Positions 1 through 8,997 of a DNA stretch of 64,000 bases are shown piece after piece. The position numbers and the translations under genes are program-made. The notes under the pieces are model-generated. The model did no database searches. It worked only from the letters and a program-made list of their open reading frames with translations, and had not been told where the DNA came from. Source of the stretch: Lederbergia panacisoli. Its GTDB lineage: Bacteria; Bacillota; Bacilli; Bacillales; Bacillaceae_C. Location: NCBI RefSeq assembly GCF_024626525.1, contig NZ_JANJGU010000006.1:124001-188000 (forward strand), in the 5' to 3' direction. The number at the start of each line of letters is the position of its first letter. Position 1 is the first letter of the stretch.

Positions 1-283
1 TTAGAAGTCCATCAAATCCCATTTCTTTAAATTCAATTTCTACATCCAATCTTTTTGCAAGTTCCTTTAAAATCTCTACTTCAAAACCAGTAAGTTCATC
101 GGAGTCTTGTTCATGATAAGATGTAGGATAAAGTGTCCCGGAGGTACCTACAACGATTTTTCCTCTTTCCTTAATGGCCTTCCAAGAATTTTTATTTGAA
201 TTTTCTCCTGAGGAGCAAGCTGTTACGAAGAATATTGATGTAATTACTGTGAGTAAAAATAAGAAGCTTTTATTTTTTAACAT
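1..283 (-). CDS. Amino-acid ABC transporter substrate-binding lipoprotein (3' end outside window)
   Basis: Reading the minus strand from the ATG at 281-283 gives 94 residues before the window edge, so the C-terminal part is missing. The N-terminus is a lipoprotein signal (hydrophobic stretch, then VTAC with the lipidated Cys near residue 23) followed by WKAIKERGKIVVGTSGTLYP and an LTGFEVEIL motif. This is the usual start of family 3 solute-binding proteins for polar amino acids or cystine (TcyA/TcyJ-like). A GGGGGAT ribosome site precedes the ATG. It is transcribed away from the zinc-binding lipoprotein gene. The substrate cannot be assigned from this fragment. Confidence 0.8.
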   Translation of the reverse strand, partial: MLKNKSFLFLLTVITSIFFVTACSSGENSNKNSWKAIKERGKIVVGTSGTLYPTSYHEQDSDELTGFEVEILKELAKRLDVEIEFKEMGFDGLL

Positions 284-439
284 TTCCATCCCCCTAATTC
301 CTAGTATTCCTACCAATATTATTCAATCTTATAAAATATACACGGGTGACTTATATTTTGCAAATTTTTATTTCTTGAGTCAAGTTTCACTCATTTCCAA
401 TTAATATCTTGCAATCTATTTATTTTTATTATATGATAC

Positions 440-460
440 AAATCGTAATCATTCCGATTT
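440..460. promoter_or_regulatory. Zur box (zinc-responsive operator)
   Basis: An almost perfect 7-1-7 inverted repeat, TCGTAAT-C-ATTCCGA, with flanking AAA/TTT lies 58 bases before the zinc-binding lipoprotein gene. It matches the known Bacillus Zur consensus TCGTAATnATTACGA with one mismatch. It predicts repression of the downstream gene when zinc is plentiful. It may also touch the divergent amino-acid-binding protein gene. Confidence 0.85.
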
Positions 461-517
461 AATACCTTATACAATCCAACATTCTAAGAGTTTTCTTTAC
501 AGAAAGGAATTTATTAT

Positions 518-1459
518 ATGAAAAAAAATTCAATAATCCTCGCAATCTTGTTACTTACTGCCACATTTATAAGTGGATGTAACACGATATCACCACAAAA
601 ACAAAAGCAATCAGCCAACAAAACATTAACAATATTTACAACTATTTATCCAATTGAGGATTTTACAAAGAAAATTGGTGGAAACCATGTTGAAGTGAAA
701 AGCGTATATCCTGCTGGCGCTGATGCACATACATTTGAACCGACTATGAGAGCGATGATGGATATAGCGGATGCAGATTTATTTATTTATAATGGTGCCG
801 GACTTGAACCTTTCATCGATAAAACAAAAAAGTCCATAACGAAAGAAAACGTAACAATCGTTGAGGCCTCAAAAGGCATTGAATTATTAAGCAGACATGA
901 TGATGACGATCACGATAGCGATCATCACCATCACGATAAGGATCCACATATTTGGTTAGATCCTATCAATTCAATAGAAATGGCCGAAAATATTAAGGAT
1001 GCTCTCACTGAAGAAATGCCCTCAGCAAAAGATGACTTTGAAAAGAATTTCCAAGATGTAAAAGAGAAACTAGAACAATTAGATCAAGAATTGCAAAAAA
1101 CAGTTGAATCGGCTGATCATAAAGAAATCCTTGTTTCACATGCTTCATATGGATATTGGGAACACCGTTATGGGTTGGAACAAATTAGCATATCCGGTTT
1201 AAGTCCAGAAAACGAGCCGTCTCAAAAACAGCTCCAAGCTATTATTGAAACAGCTAAGGAACATCAAATATCTTATATTATTTATGATCAAAACCCAGTA
1301 ACTAAAGTGGCTGATGTCGTTAAAAAAGAAACCGGAACAACACCTGTCACCTTGCACAACTTGGAATATATTACAGAAAACGACTTAAAGAATAATGATG
1401 ATTATTTTAGTATAATGAATAAAAATATTGAAACGTTAAAAACTGTTCTAGGTAAATAA
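518..1459 (+). CDS. znuA: Zinc ABC transporter substrate-binding lipoprotein (ZnuA/AdcA-like)
   Basis: Binds Zn2+ outside the membrane and hands it to a ZnuBC-type permease. The 313-residue protein starts with a lipoprotein signal ending ISGC (Cys 21). It carries the cluster A-I metal-binding features: AHTFEP (His 71), a mobile His/Asp-rich loop at about 127-144, HIWLDP (His 144), VSHASYGYWEHRYG and a late YDQNP acid. A loop rich in His is typical of zinc rather than manganese binders. The Zur box upstream supports zinc. No znuB or znuC lies next to it, so the permease must be elsewhere. A hairpin terminator follows directly. Confidence 0.92.
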   Translation: MKKNSIILAILLLTATFISGCNTISPQKQKQSANKTLTIFTTIYPIEDFTKKIGGNHVEVKSVYPAGADAHTFEPTMRAMMDIADADLFIYNGAGLEPFIDKTKKSITKENVTIVEASKGIELLSRHDDDDHDSDHHHHDKDPHIWLDPINSIEMAENIKDALTEEMPSAKDDFEKNFQDVKEKLEQLDQELQKTVESADHKEILVSHASYGYWEHRYGLEQISISGLSPENEPSQKQLQAIIETAKEHQISYIIYDQNPVTKVADVVKKETGTTPVTLHNLEYITENDLKNNDDYFSIMNKNIETLKTVLGK

Positions 1460-1460
1460 T

Positions 1461-1489
1461 CCAAAGCCAACTAAGGCTTTGGTTTTTTT
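1461..1489 (+). terminator. Rho-independent terminator after znuA
   Basis: Stem CCAAAGCC / GGCTTTGG followed by seven T residues, starting 2 bases after the znuA stop codon. Confidence 0.85.
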
Positions 1490-1571
1490 GTGCATGAATG
1501 AATTGGCTTTCCTTCCATTGCTTGGTAAAATGAAAAAGAAGGTTTTGACCATAACCAAAAGGAGAATTGCC

Positions 1572-2804
1572 ATGACCAATTTTCAGGAAACACTTGAAAA
1601 GTACGCAGAACTAGCTGTAAAAGTGGGAGTAAATGTGCAAAAAGGACAAACTCTTGCAGTTAATGCAGCGATCGATAATGCAGAATTTATTCGCTTAGTT
1701 GTAAAAAAAGCGTATGAAGCAGGGGCCAAAAACGTCGTTGTGAATTGGAATGATGATGTCGTTTCTAGACTCAAATATGACCTTGCACCAGATGAAGCGT
1801 TCACAGAATATCCGATTTGGCGTGCCCGTGAGGTGGAAGAACTAGCTGAAGCTGGCGCTGCCTTTATGTCAGTTGTTTCTTCCGGTCCGGATCTTATGAA
1901 AGGAGTCGATCCTTCGCGAATCGCTAATTTCCAAAAGGCGGCTGGCAAGGCAATGGAAAAATATCGTCAGTACATACAATCAGATAAAGTAAGCTGGACC
2001 GTCATTGCTGCACCATCTAAAGATTGGGCTGCAAAGGTTTTCCCTGATGCAGCTCCTGAAGATCAAGTTGCGAAACTATGGGATGCTATTTTTACAGCTA
2101 CCCGCGCCAATTTAGATAACCCTGTTGAAGTATGGAAACAGCATGATGAAACACTTCATGAAAAGGTTGACTACTTAAATAATAAGCGTTATAAAAAGCT
2201 CCATTATACAGCGCCAGGTACAGATTTAACCATTGAATTACCTGAAGGTCATCTATGGGCTGGAGCTGGTAGTATAAATGAAAAAGGTCATGAATTTATG
2301 GCGAATATGCCAACTGAAGAAGTATTTACGGTTCCCCATAAAGATGGCGTAAATGGTTATGTTTCAAGTACAAAACCATTAAGCTATGCAGGTAACATCA
2401 TTGATGAATTTACCATTACATTTGAAAATGGTCGGATTGTCGATGTAAAAGCTAAAGAAGGCGAAGAAATTTTAAAGCAGCTCGTTGAGACAGACGAAGG
2501 CTCCCACTATCTTGGAGAAGTAGCACTCGTCCCATTTAACTCACCAATTTCCCAATCAAATGTGTTATTTTATAATACATTATTCGACGAAAATGCTTCG
2601 AACCACCTTGCGATCGGAAGCGCCTATGCATTTTGCCTAGAAGGCGGCAAGAAAATGTCCCAAGAAGAACTTGCGGAAAAAGGCTTAAACTCAAGTATCA
2701 CACATGTCGATTTTATGATTGGATCGGCAGAAATGGACATCGATGGAATTACGGATGAAGGCGCAGCTGAACCAATTTTCCGAAATGGTGATTGGGCATT
2801 TTAA
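1572..2804 (+). CDS. ampS: M29-family aminopeptidase AmpS
   Basis: Metal-dependent cytosolic aminopeptidase of family M29 that removes N-terminal residues from peptides. The 410-residue product matches B. subtilis AmpS in length and style: an N-terminal KYAELAVKVGVNVQKGQTL motif and a C-terminal metal-site region with EVALVPFNSPISQS and HLAIGSAYAFC. The ATG at 1572 is chosen because AAAGGAG precedes it by about 8 bases; the frame is open further upstream but that part runs through the znuA terminator. It is a single-gene unit ending in a shared terminator. Confidence 0.93.
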   Translation: MTNFQETLEKYAELAVKVGVNVQKGQTLAVNAAIDNAEFIRLVVKKAYEAGAKNVVVNWNDDVVSRLKYDLAPDEAFTEYPIWRAREVEELAEAGAAFMSVVSSGPDLMKGVDPSRIANFQKAAGKAMEKYRQYIQSDKVSWTVIAAPSKDWAAKVFPDAAPEDQVAKLWDAIFTATRANLDNPVEVWKQHDETLHEKVDYLNNKRYKKLHYTAPGTDLTIELPEGHLWAGAGSINEKGHEFMANMPTEEVFTVPHKDGVNGYVSSTKPLSYAGNIIDEFTITFENGRIVDVKAKEGEEILKQLVETDEGSHYLGEVALVPFNSPISQSNVLFYNTLFDENASNHLAIGSAYAFCLEGGKKMSQEELAEKGLNSSITHVDFMIGSAEMDIDGITDEGAAEPIFRNGDWAF

Positions 2805-2816
2805 GCACTAAAAAAC

Positions 2817-2842
2817 AAAAAGAGTCCAGCAGGACTCTTTTT
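2817..2842. terminator. Bidirectional terminator between ampS and a convergent gene
   Basis: AAAAAGAGTCC / GGACTCTTTTT with a 4-base loop has A and T runs on both sides, so it can stop both ampS (plus) and the convergent small gene (minus). Confidence 0.85.
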
Positions 2843-2845
2843 AAT

Positions 2846-3133
2846 TTAATATTGAATATCTGTTTCCCATCCATTATTTATAAATTCCTTATAAGCAATT
2901 CGATTCGCTTCAATACCCGCAGCGGTTAAATCATTGAATGTGTCCGATTCCCCTGCCATCTCTTCAAGTAGTTCAGCGTAATATTCTTTTCTTTCCCCAT
3001 CAGTTTGTTCATAACCACTCGCCGTTTCAATAATGGCATCGAATTTTCCTTTTACGACAAGAGTGTTATTCCAGCGTTTAAAAAGAATGGATCCATCAGG
3101 ATTACATCTAATCCTTCTCATTCCTTTATCCAT
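2846..3133 (-). CDS. Hypothetical protein, 95 aa
   Basis: Not recognised. The start is the ATG at 3131-3133, 10 bases after a strong GAGGAGGAG ribosome site; a longer reading from a TTG at 3154 would include that site and is unlikely. The protein is soluble and acidic, with a basic N-terminus (MDKGMRRIRCNPDGS) and a predicted beta-to-alpha character, and has no membrane segment or signal peptide. It is convergent with ampS and separated from it by a shared terminator. The strong ribosome site and compact coding sense argue for a real gene. Confidence 0.7.
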   Translation of the reverse strand: MDKGMRRIRCNPDGSILFKRWNNTLVVKGKFDAIIETASGYEQTDGERKEYYAELLEEMAGESDTFNDLTAAGIEANRIAYKEFINNGWETDIQY

Positions 3134-3333
3134 AATGTAATCACTCCTCCTCAAGAATGGTTATTTGTTGCAGTACAAACTAGGGTAGTTATAATATTGA
3201 GGAACAAAATATACTTTTTAACGTTTTTTAATATACCCTAATTTTTTCCTAATAAACCTTTCTCCAACAATATGCTATTGAAATTCTGATCAGTGGTATA
3301 CTAATGGTAATCTATCGTCAAGAGGTGAATTAG

Positions 3334-3855
3334 ATGGAGCAAGCAGATAAGAAATTGATGAAAGATACAGTAACGATTAAGACAAGTCATGTTTTTCCTC
3401 CAGATGCTAATCATCTTGGGACATTGTTTGGGGGGAAATTAATGGCTTATATCGATGATGTTGCTTCGATTTCCGCCATAAAATTCGCTCGCAATTTAGT
3501 CGTTACAGCGTCAACGGATTCCGTTGATTTTATAAAACCAATTCGAATTGGTGATGCAGTTACCTTAAAAGCGATGGTTACATGGACAGGAAGAAGTTCA
3601 ATGGAAGTCTTTGTAAAAGTCACCTCTGAACACTTATTAACTGGAGAAAAATCAATTGCGGCTTTATCTTTTTTAACGTTTGTTGCTTTGGATGATAATG
3701 GTAAACCAACTTCAGTTCCACAAGTTATCCCGGAAACAGAGGAAGAACGATGGCTGAATGAAACAGCAGAATTAAGGGCTGCTCATCGAAAAGTACGTAA
3801 ACAAGAGAGTAAGGATTTGGCAGCATTCTTCTCAAATAAATTAAATAATGAATAA
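3334..3855 (+). CDS. ykhA: Hotdog-fold acyl-CoA thioesterase (YkhA-like)
   Basis: Hydrolyses acyl-CoA to free acid and CoA in the cytosol. The 173-residue product has the single hotdog domain of the BFIT/YkhA group: ANHLGTLFGGKLMAYIDDVA at about 25-44 holds the Asn and Asp that build the active site, and TASTDSVDFIKPIRIGD the following strand. The charged C-terminal tail (ELRAAHRKVRKQESKD) is typical of Bacillus YkhA. An AGAGGTGA ribosome site precedes the ATG. It forms a single-gene unit with its own terminator. The natural substrate is unknown. Confidence 0.88.
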   Translation: MEQADKKLMKDTVTIKTSHVFPPDANHLGTLFGGKLMAYIDDVASISAIKFARNLVVTASTDSVDFIKPIRIGDAVTLKAMVTWTGRSSMEVFVKVTSEHLLTGEKSIAALSFLTFVALDDNGKPTSVPQVIPETEEERWLNETAELRAAHRKVRKQESKDLAAFFSNKLNNE

Positions 3856-3882
3856 ACAGCCTAGGGTTTGGGCTGTTTTTTG
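3855..3882 (+). terminator. Terminator after the thioesterase gene
   Basis: Stem AAACAGCC / GGGCTGTTT followed by a T run, immediately after the stop codon. Confidence 0.8.
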
Positions 3883-4104
3883 TTGCGATGATTACCTTCT
3901 TTACAGGAACGTTAAGTTTCTATAACAGCGACTAACCCTCTCTTTTTCTCTTTCTATATATATCAATAGTTTTTGAGCTTTCTTTTGTAACATTTCCGCC
4001 TTTTCCATTTTCTGTTACAAGCAATCTATAAAAAAATTGTCTATACTTATGGAAAACTGTACATATTTGTATGCTTTTAAAAAAGTAAAGGTATGGTGAT
4101 AACC

Positions 4105-5112
4105 ATGTTTTCTAATTCAGAAATTGGAATCGACTTAGGTACTGCAAACGTACTTGTTTATACGAAAAACAAAGGCATTATTTTAAACGAACCATCCGTT
4201 GTAGCGGTGAATACTGATACAAAACAAGTTCTAGCTGTTGGTTCAGAGGCAAAAAGCATGATAGGAAAAACCCCCGGAAATATTGTAGCAGTAAGGCCAT
4301 TACGCGATGGTGTTATTGCTGATTTTGATATTACAAGCCGGCTCTTAAAAGAAGTAATGAAAAAAGCAGGAAAAAATATTGGGTTTGCGCTAAGGAAGCC
4401 GGATGTAGTAGTTTGTACACCTTCAGGAGCGACTTCTGTTGAAAGAAGGGCCATTCACGATGCAGTAAAAACATGTGGAGCGAAACATGTTCATCTTATT
4501 GAAGAACCCGTTGCAGCTGCAATTGGTGCAGACCTTCCTGTAGAAGAGCCTGTTGCAAACGTGATTGTGGATATTGGGGGCGGGACTACGGAAGTTGCCA
4601 TTATTTCTTACGGTGGTGTTGTCACGTGCAATACCGTTCGAATCGGTGGAGATTTGTTTGATGAAAATATTATCCAACATGTTCGAAAAAATTATAATTT
4701 ATTAATTGGAGAATCTACAGCTGAACAAATAAAAATAGAAATAGGCTATGCATTAATCAACCATCCCGAGCGGACTATGGATGTAAGAGGTAGGGATCTT
4801 GTCACTGGTTTGCCGAAAACCGTCACCCTCAGTTCTTTCGAAATCCAGAATGCTTTAAGAGAATCATTGCTTCATATTTTAGAAGCAATTCGTGCTACTT
4901 TAGAAAATTCACCTGCCGAACTTAGTGGTGATATTGTTGATCGCGGCGTCGTTCTGACGGGTGGAGGCTCTCTCTTGAATGGCCTACAAGATTGGTTAAG
5001 CGACGAAATTATCGTCCCCGTCCATATTGCACCAAACCCTTTGGAATCGGTCGCGATTGGAACAGGACGTTCTCTAAGATTTATTAATAAATTACAGAAA
5101 GCTACTAAATAA
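4105..5112 (+). CDS. mreBH: Rod-shape protein MreBH (actin homologue)
   Basis: Membrane-associated actin-like ATPase that guides cell-wall synthesis along the cell length. The 335-residue sequence is a full MreB: phosphate 1 loop [13 protein letters not shown] at the N-terminus, phosphate 2 loop [19 protein letters not shown] near the middle, and adenosine motif [14 protein letters not shown] near residue 300. It resembles MreBH rather than MreB or Mbl: [12 protein letters not shown] start, [14 protein letters not shown], and exactly the MreBH length. It stands alone, away from mreCD, as MreBH usually does. Start at 4105 gives the family length; an ATG at 4093 is the alternative. In B. subtilis the gene depends on SigI; I could not find a convincing SigI site here. 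Confidence 0.9.
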   Translation: MFSNSEIGIDLGTANVLVYTKNKGIILNEPSVVAVNTDTKQVLAVGSEAKSMIGKTPGNIVAVRPLRDGVIADFDITSRLLKEVMKKAGKNIGFALRKPDVVVCTPSGATSVERRAIHDAVKTCGAKHVHLIEEPVAAAIGADLPVEEPVANVIVDIGGGTTEVAIISYGGVVTCNTVRIGGDLFDENIIQHVRKNYNLLIGESTAEQIKIEIGYALINHPERTMDVRGRDLVTGLPKTVTLSSFEIQNALRESLLHILEAIRATLENSPAELSGDIVDRGVVLTGGGSLLNGLQDWLSDEIIVPVHIAPNPLESVAIGTGRSLRFINKLQKATK

Positions 5113-5132
5113 TATGATATGGTAAAAAACCC

Positions 5133-5156
5133 CTGGGTCGATACTTCGATCCAGAG
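5133..5156 (+). terminator. Weak hairpin after mreBH
   Basis: CTGGGTCGA / TCGATCCAG stem with a short loop, 20 bases after the stop. It lacks a clean T run (CTATATTTT), so termination may be incomplete and transcripts could enter the repeat array that follows. Confidence 0.5.
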
Positions 5157-5222
5157 GCTATATTTTGGCACTATGGATTCATCTTGATTTAAGAGCAGTG
5201 GGGACGGAAACCTGGATATCAT

Positions 5223-6068
5223 TGCTTTACCGGTGCGATTCAAGTCCGATCAACTCGGTAACTTGCTATTCAATGCTTTACCGGTGCGATCCAAGCGCAA
5301 TCAACACGGTAACTTGCTATTCATTGCTTTTTCGGTGCGATTCAGGTCCAATCAACACGGTAACTTGCTGTTCATTGCTTTACCGGTGCGATCCAAGCGC
5401 AATCAACACGGTAACTTGCTATTCATTGATTTATCGGTGCGATTCAGGCGCAATCAACACGGTAACGTACAGTTCATTGCTTTATCGGTGCGATTCAAGC
5501 GCTATCAACACGGTAACGTACAGTTCATTGCTTTACCGGTGCGATTCAACCGCAATCAACACGGTAACGTACAGTTCATTGCTTTACCGGTGCGATCCAA
5601 GCGCAATCAACACGGTAACTTGCTATTCATTGCTTTATCGGTGCGATTTTTAGGCGCAATCATCACGGTAACTTGCTATTCATTGCTTTTTCGGTGCGAT
5701 TCAGGTCCAATCAACACGGTAACGTACAGTTCATTGCTTTACCGGTGCGATTCAAGCGCTATCAACACGGTAACGTACAGTTCATTGCTTTACCGGTGCG
5801 ATCCAAGCGCAATCAACACGGTAACTTGCTATTCATTGCTTTACTGTGCGATTCAGGCGCAATCAACACGGTAACGTACAGTTCATTGCTTTATCGGTGC
5901 GATTCAAGCGCTATCAACACGGTAACGTACAGTTCATTGCTTTACCGGTGCGATTTAGGCGCAATCAACACGGTAACTTGCTATTCATTGCTTTATCGGT
6001 GCGATTCAGGTCCAATCAACACGGTAACGTACAGTTCATTGCTTTACCGGTGCGATTCAAGCGTAATT
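5223..6068. repeat. Tandem array of about 16.5 copies of a 51-bp hairpin-forming unit
   Basis: Units begin with TGCTTTACCGGTGCGATT, pass CAATCAACACGGTAAC and end in either TTGCTATTCAT or GTACAGTTCAT. Copies differ at a few fixed positions and in the two tail types. Three units differ in length (near 5650, 5846 and 5955). Within each unit TTACC-G-GTG pairs with CAC-GGTAA and GATT with AATC, so each copy can fold into a hairpin. Unit variants recur in order (for example variant pairs at 10-11 and 16-17), implying multi-unit duplication. Two forward frames are open throughout only because 51 is a multiple of 3; no ribosome site precedes them. Confidence 0.92.
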
Positions 6069-6104
6069 AGGATTAAAATCAATATCCAATCCTACAAATA
6101 ACAA

Positions 6105-6147
6105 AAAAATTGTCCCGATTAAAATTAATCGGGACAGTATTTTTATA
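6105..6147. terminator. Terminator downstream of floT, facing the repeat array
   Basis: TGTCCCGATTA / TAATCGGGACA is a perfect 11-bp stem with a 4-base loop. An A run lies on its left (ACAAAAAAAT) and a T run on its right (ATTTTTAT), so it can work in both directions. It ends the minus-strand flotillin operon. Confidence 0.88.
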
Positions 6148-6163
6148 TTGTTATAGCTACTCC

Positions 6164-7702
6164 TTAAACAGGTTCGCTTTCCTTCTCTACTTCCTTTTTA
6201 CCTTCACGCATTTCGTATGCTAATGCATCAATGCTTCCACGAACATTATGTTTGCCGGATAAGTTTTCAAGCAATTCTCTTACATCAATTCCGGAAGATG
6301 CTTTCAGTGATTCTTGCATCGTCGCCATTAAATTCGTGGCATACCCAGTCACTTTATTTGCGCCGCCTTCACCATTGCTGCCAGTATCCACAACCGTGAT
6401 ACTATCAATATTGCCAAGTGGAGCCGCAACTTGCTTCGCGTATTCAGGAAGCATTTTTAAAACCATATCGAGAACAGCTGCTTGACCGAACTTTTCGAAG
6501 GCTTCCGCTACCTTTTGCTTCGCTTCTGCTTCCGCAAGACCTTTTAAGCGAATAACTTCTGCTTCAGATACCCCTTGTGCGCGCTGTGCTTCTGCTTTTG
6601 CGACCCCATCAAGACGTACTCGCTCTGCATCTGCTTTAGCCGTTGCTTCCACGCGATACTGGTGGGCATCTGCCTCAGCCATTTGTTTCATTTTTTCAGC
6701 ATTAGCTGCCTGTTCAACAGAGTAACGATCCGCATCTGCTTTTTTCTTTACTTCTGCATCGTATTGTAACTCACGGCGCTTTATTTCTCTTTCTTCAAGC
6801 TCAATTTGCTTTTGACGTTCAATGATTTTAATCTGCATTTCGTGTTCCGTAACTTCCTGTTTAGCACGTGCAGTTTCAAGATCATACGCTTGGTCAGCGC
6901 TCGCACGGGCAATATCTTGCTCTCGGCGATATTCTGCCATTTTCAATTGATTTACTTTTTCAGCTTCTGCGATTTCTGTTGCACGCTCTAGCTCAGCTTT
7001 TTTAGCATCCTTTGCAGCTTCCGCACGCTTGATACGAGTCTCCTTATCTGCTTCAGCTGTGGCAATATCCGCATCACGTTTTACTTGCGCTATACGCGGT
7101 TTACCTAGAGAGTCCAGATAACCGTTTTTGTCTCGAACTTCTTTAATTGTAAACGACACAATCACCAAGCCCATTTTTGCAAGATCCTGTGACGCAACTC
7201 TTTGAACCTCTTGAGAAAACTTATCACGGTTTTTATAAATTTCTTCGACCGTCATAGAACCTAGGATAGAACGCAAATGTCCTTCCAATACTTCCTTCGC
7301 CTCATTTTCGCGATCTTCCTTCGTTTTACCAAGGAATTGCTCTGCAGCAGTTGCAATCTCGCCGATTGATCCGCCAATTTTAATGATTGCCGTTCCGTCA
7401 GCCATGACTGGAACGCCTTGTTCAGTATAAACTTCGGGTGTTGTGACTTCTAGCTTGCTAGATAATAAGCTAAGTGGCTGTGCTTGTTGGAAAACAGGCA
7501 ATACAAACGTACCACCGCCACGGATGATTTTTATTTTATTTCCTGCTTCATCAACGTGAACATTTTTCCCACCCAAATAACTACCAGTAACAATCAATGC
7601 TTCGTCTGGCCCTGCAGTTCTATATTTTGTTACAAATACCCCAAGTAAAGCGATAAGAATAAAAACAGCAATACCTATTACAATCATTATTTCAGTTTGC
7701 AT
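6164..7702 (-). CDS. floT: Flotillin-like membrane scaffold FloT (YuaG)
   Basis: Organises functional membrane microdomains. The 512-residue protein (B. subtilis FloT is close to 509) has an N-terminal membrane anchor at about 5-25, an SPFH/band-7 domain at about 30-200 (SLLSSKLEVTTPEVYTEQGV, MTVEEIYKNRDKFSQEV), then a long coiled coil of Glu/Ala repeats (EAD..., EAEAKQKV) to about 420 and a Gly/Ser-rich C-terminal region. It follows the NfeD-type gene by 12 bases, so the two form the yuaF-floT operon. The ribosome site AAGGGGGAAA and the ATG at 7702 fit. Confidence 0.95.
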   Translation of the reverse strand: MQTEIMIVIGIAVFILIALLGVFVTKYRTAGPDEALIVTGSYLGGKNVHVDEAGNKIKIIRGGGTFVLPVFQQAQPLSLLSSKLEVTTPEVYTEQGVPVMADGTAIIKIGGSIGEIATAAEQFLGKTKEDRENEAKEVLEGHLRSILGSMTVEEIYKNRDKFSQEVQRVASQDLAKMGLVIVSFTIKEVRDKNGYLDSLGKPRIAQVKRDADIATAEADKETRIKRAEAAKDAKKAELERATEIAEAEKVNQLKMAEYRREQDIARASADQAYDLETARAKQEVTEHEMQIKIIERQKQIELEEREIKRRELQYDAEVKKKADADRYSVEQAANAEKMKQMAEADAHQYRVEATAKADAERVRLDGVAKAEAQRAQGVSEAEVIRLKGLAEAEAKQKVAEAFEKFGQAAVLDMVLKMLPEYAKQVAAPLGNIDSITVVDTGSNGEGGANKVTGYATNLMATMQESLKASSGIDVRELLENLSGKHNVRGSIDALAYEMREGKKEVEKESEPV

Positions 7703-7714
7703 ACATTTTCCCCC

Positions 7715-8245
7715 TTATTTAAAATTTTGTTTATATGGTACTACATATAAAACTCCATTTTTCACTTCAATGACAAGTACCTCAGATCCTTCCGAAATAG
7801 GGGTATCTTCAAAACTTGCCGCGGGTTTTGATATCATCCCGCTATAACTTTCGATTACGACTTCACCAAACCCCTGCTGAGGTATGGAGATAATCGCCTT
7901 TCCCACTCGCCCTTCAAGTGATTTCTCTGTATAGCTTAGCGATTGTTCCGCGGATTTCATCGGAACGAGCACAAATACGTTCAAAAGAATATCAAGTAGA
8001 ACAGACACAATAGCTGCGATAGCGATAATGAGAATGCTATTAAGTTCAGTTGCTTTTTCTAAAATAAATCCCCCTGCAGAAAAAAAAGTTATAAAGGCCA
8101 ATATAAGTACAGGGTTTAAAAAGTCAGTTGCTTCCCCCAGTCCTTCCAGAACATCTCCAAAGAATAAATACAAAATGGTCAAACTCCCGGAAACAATGAG
8201 TAAAATAAGATAAATTGTCTCAATCGGCATACCAAACAATGTCAT
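7715..8245 (-). CDS. yuaF: NfeD-family membrane protein YuaF
   Basis: Partner of flotillin: four membrane helices at about 5-120 and a C-terminal OB-fold domain (GRVGKAIISIPQQGFGEVV, ISEGSEVLVIEVKNGVLYVV). The start at 8245 (MTLFGMPIET) is chosen because AAAGGA ends 9 bases before it; two ATGs just upstream (8251, 8254) are too close to that site. This gives 176 residues, near the 174 of B. subtilis YuaF. It is the first gene of the operon and lies behind a SigW-like promoter, which fits the known envelope-stress control of this pair. Confidence 0.92.
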   Translation of the reverse strand: MTLFGMPIETIYLILLIVSGSLTILYLFFGDVLEGLGEATDFLNPVLILAFITFFSAGGFILEKATELNSILIIAIAAIVSVLLDILLNVFVLVPMKSAEQSLSYTEKSLEGRVGKAIISIPQQGFGEVVIESYSGMISKPAASFEDTPISEGSEVLVIEVKNGVLYVVPYKQNFK

Positions 8246-8321
8246 CGCCATCATCCTTTACATTGTTTTATTTATTCCAACAATGCGAGTAAGCTGTCAC
8301 CTGCCTCCCTACATCATCTAA

Positions 8322-8348
8322 TACGATTTTCATGAACGTAAAGTTTCA
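8322..8348 (-). promoter_or_regulatory. SigW-type promoter of the yuaF-floT operon
   Basis: On the minus strand TGAAAC is followed after 17 bases by CGTA, matching the ECF sigma W pattern (TGAAAC, 16-17, CGTA). It lies about 75 bases before the yuaF start. B. subtilis yuaFGI is a known SigW regulon member, so site and gene agree. Confidence 0.8.
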
Positions 8349-8427
8349 TGATTTCTGAAACTTTTCAGAAGTTATTACTTTTTTGTTTTAATATATTTAG
8401 GTAAAATATAAAAAAGGAGCTGAGAAA

Positions 8428-8991
8428 ATGACATTATTATCAGAAATTCTTGATTATAATAAAACATTTATCGACGAAAAACTATACGAGGCGTATACGA
8501 CTACTAAATTCCCCGATAAAAAACTCGTAATTTTAACGTGTATGGACACACGTCTTATTGAGCTTTTACATAAAGCAATGAATATGAAAAATGGCGATGT
8601 AAAAGTAGTTAAAAACGCAGGAGCGATTCTAACACATCCATTCGGAAGTATTATGAGGAGCTTGCTTATAGCGGTTTATGAATTGCAGGCTGATGAAGTG
8701 TATGTGATTGGCCATCATGACTGTGGAATGAGTTTGCTAGATGGTGAACAAATGTTGGATAAAATGACGAAACGCGGAATACCAAACGAAACATTGGACA
8801 TTATTAAGAATTCGGGAATCGACCTAAATCAATGGCTACAAGGCTTTGACAGTGTCGAGGAAAGTGTTGCTCATAGTGTAGAAATGATCCGCAATCACCC
8901 GCTCATGGCTGACGAGGTACCCGTGCATGGGCTAGTTATAAATCCTGAGACTGGTAAGCTAGATCTTGTCATTGATGGATATAAGCGTTAA
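8428..8991 (+). CDS. ytiB: Beta-class carbonic anhydrase (YtiB-like)
   Basis: Interconverts CO2 and bicarbonate in the cytosol. The 187-residue product has the beta-class zinc ligands and catalytic pair: TCMDTR (Cys 38, Asp 40, Arg 42) and GHHDCG (His 96, Cys 99). Length and N-terminus (MTLLSEILDYNKTFI) match B. subtilis YtiB. Ribosome site AAAAAGGAG. It is a single-gene unit with its own promoter space and a terminator that also overlaps the convergent small gene. Confidence 0.92.
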   Translation: MTLLSEILDYNKTFIDEKLYEAYTTTKFPDKKLVILTCMDTRLIELLHKAMNMKNGDVKVVKNAGAILTHPFGSIMRSLLIAVYELQADEVYVIGHHDCGMSLLDGEQMLDKMTKRGIPNETLDIIKNSGIDLNQWLQGFDSVEESVAHSVEMIRNHPLMADEVPVHGLVINPETGKLDLVIDGYKR

Positions 8992-8997
8992 ATTATT

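Noticed and set aside
1479-1571. N-terminal extension of AmpS
   Set aside because: It would start within the znuA terminator and gives 31 residues not found in the family; the ATG at 1572 has a strong ribosome site.
4110-4680. Minus-strand frames inside mreBH
   Set aside because: Antisense shadows of a strongly conserved gene; no ribosome sites.
5165-6101. Four overlapping forward reading frames across the 51-bp repeat array
   Set aside because: They are open only because the unit length is a multiple of 3; starts lack ribosome sites, frames switch wherever a unit has an odd length, and no family is recognised.
6217-6991. Plus-strand Cys/Phe-rich frames opposite floT
   Set aside because: Complement of the Ala/Glu-rich coiled-coil coding sequence, a common source of false frames.
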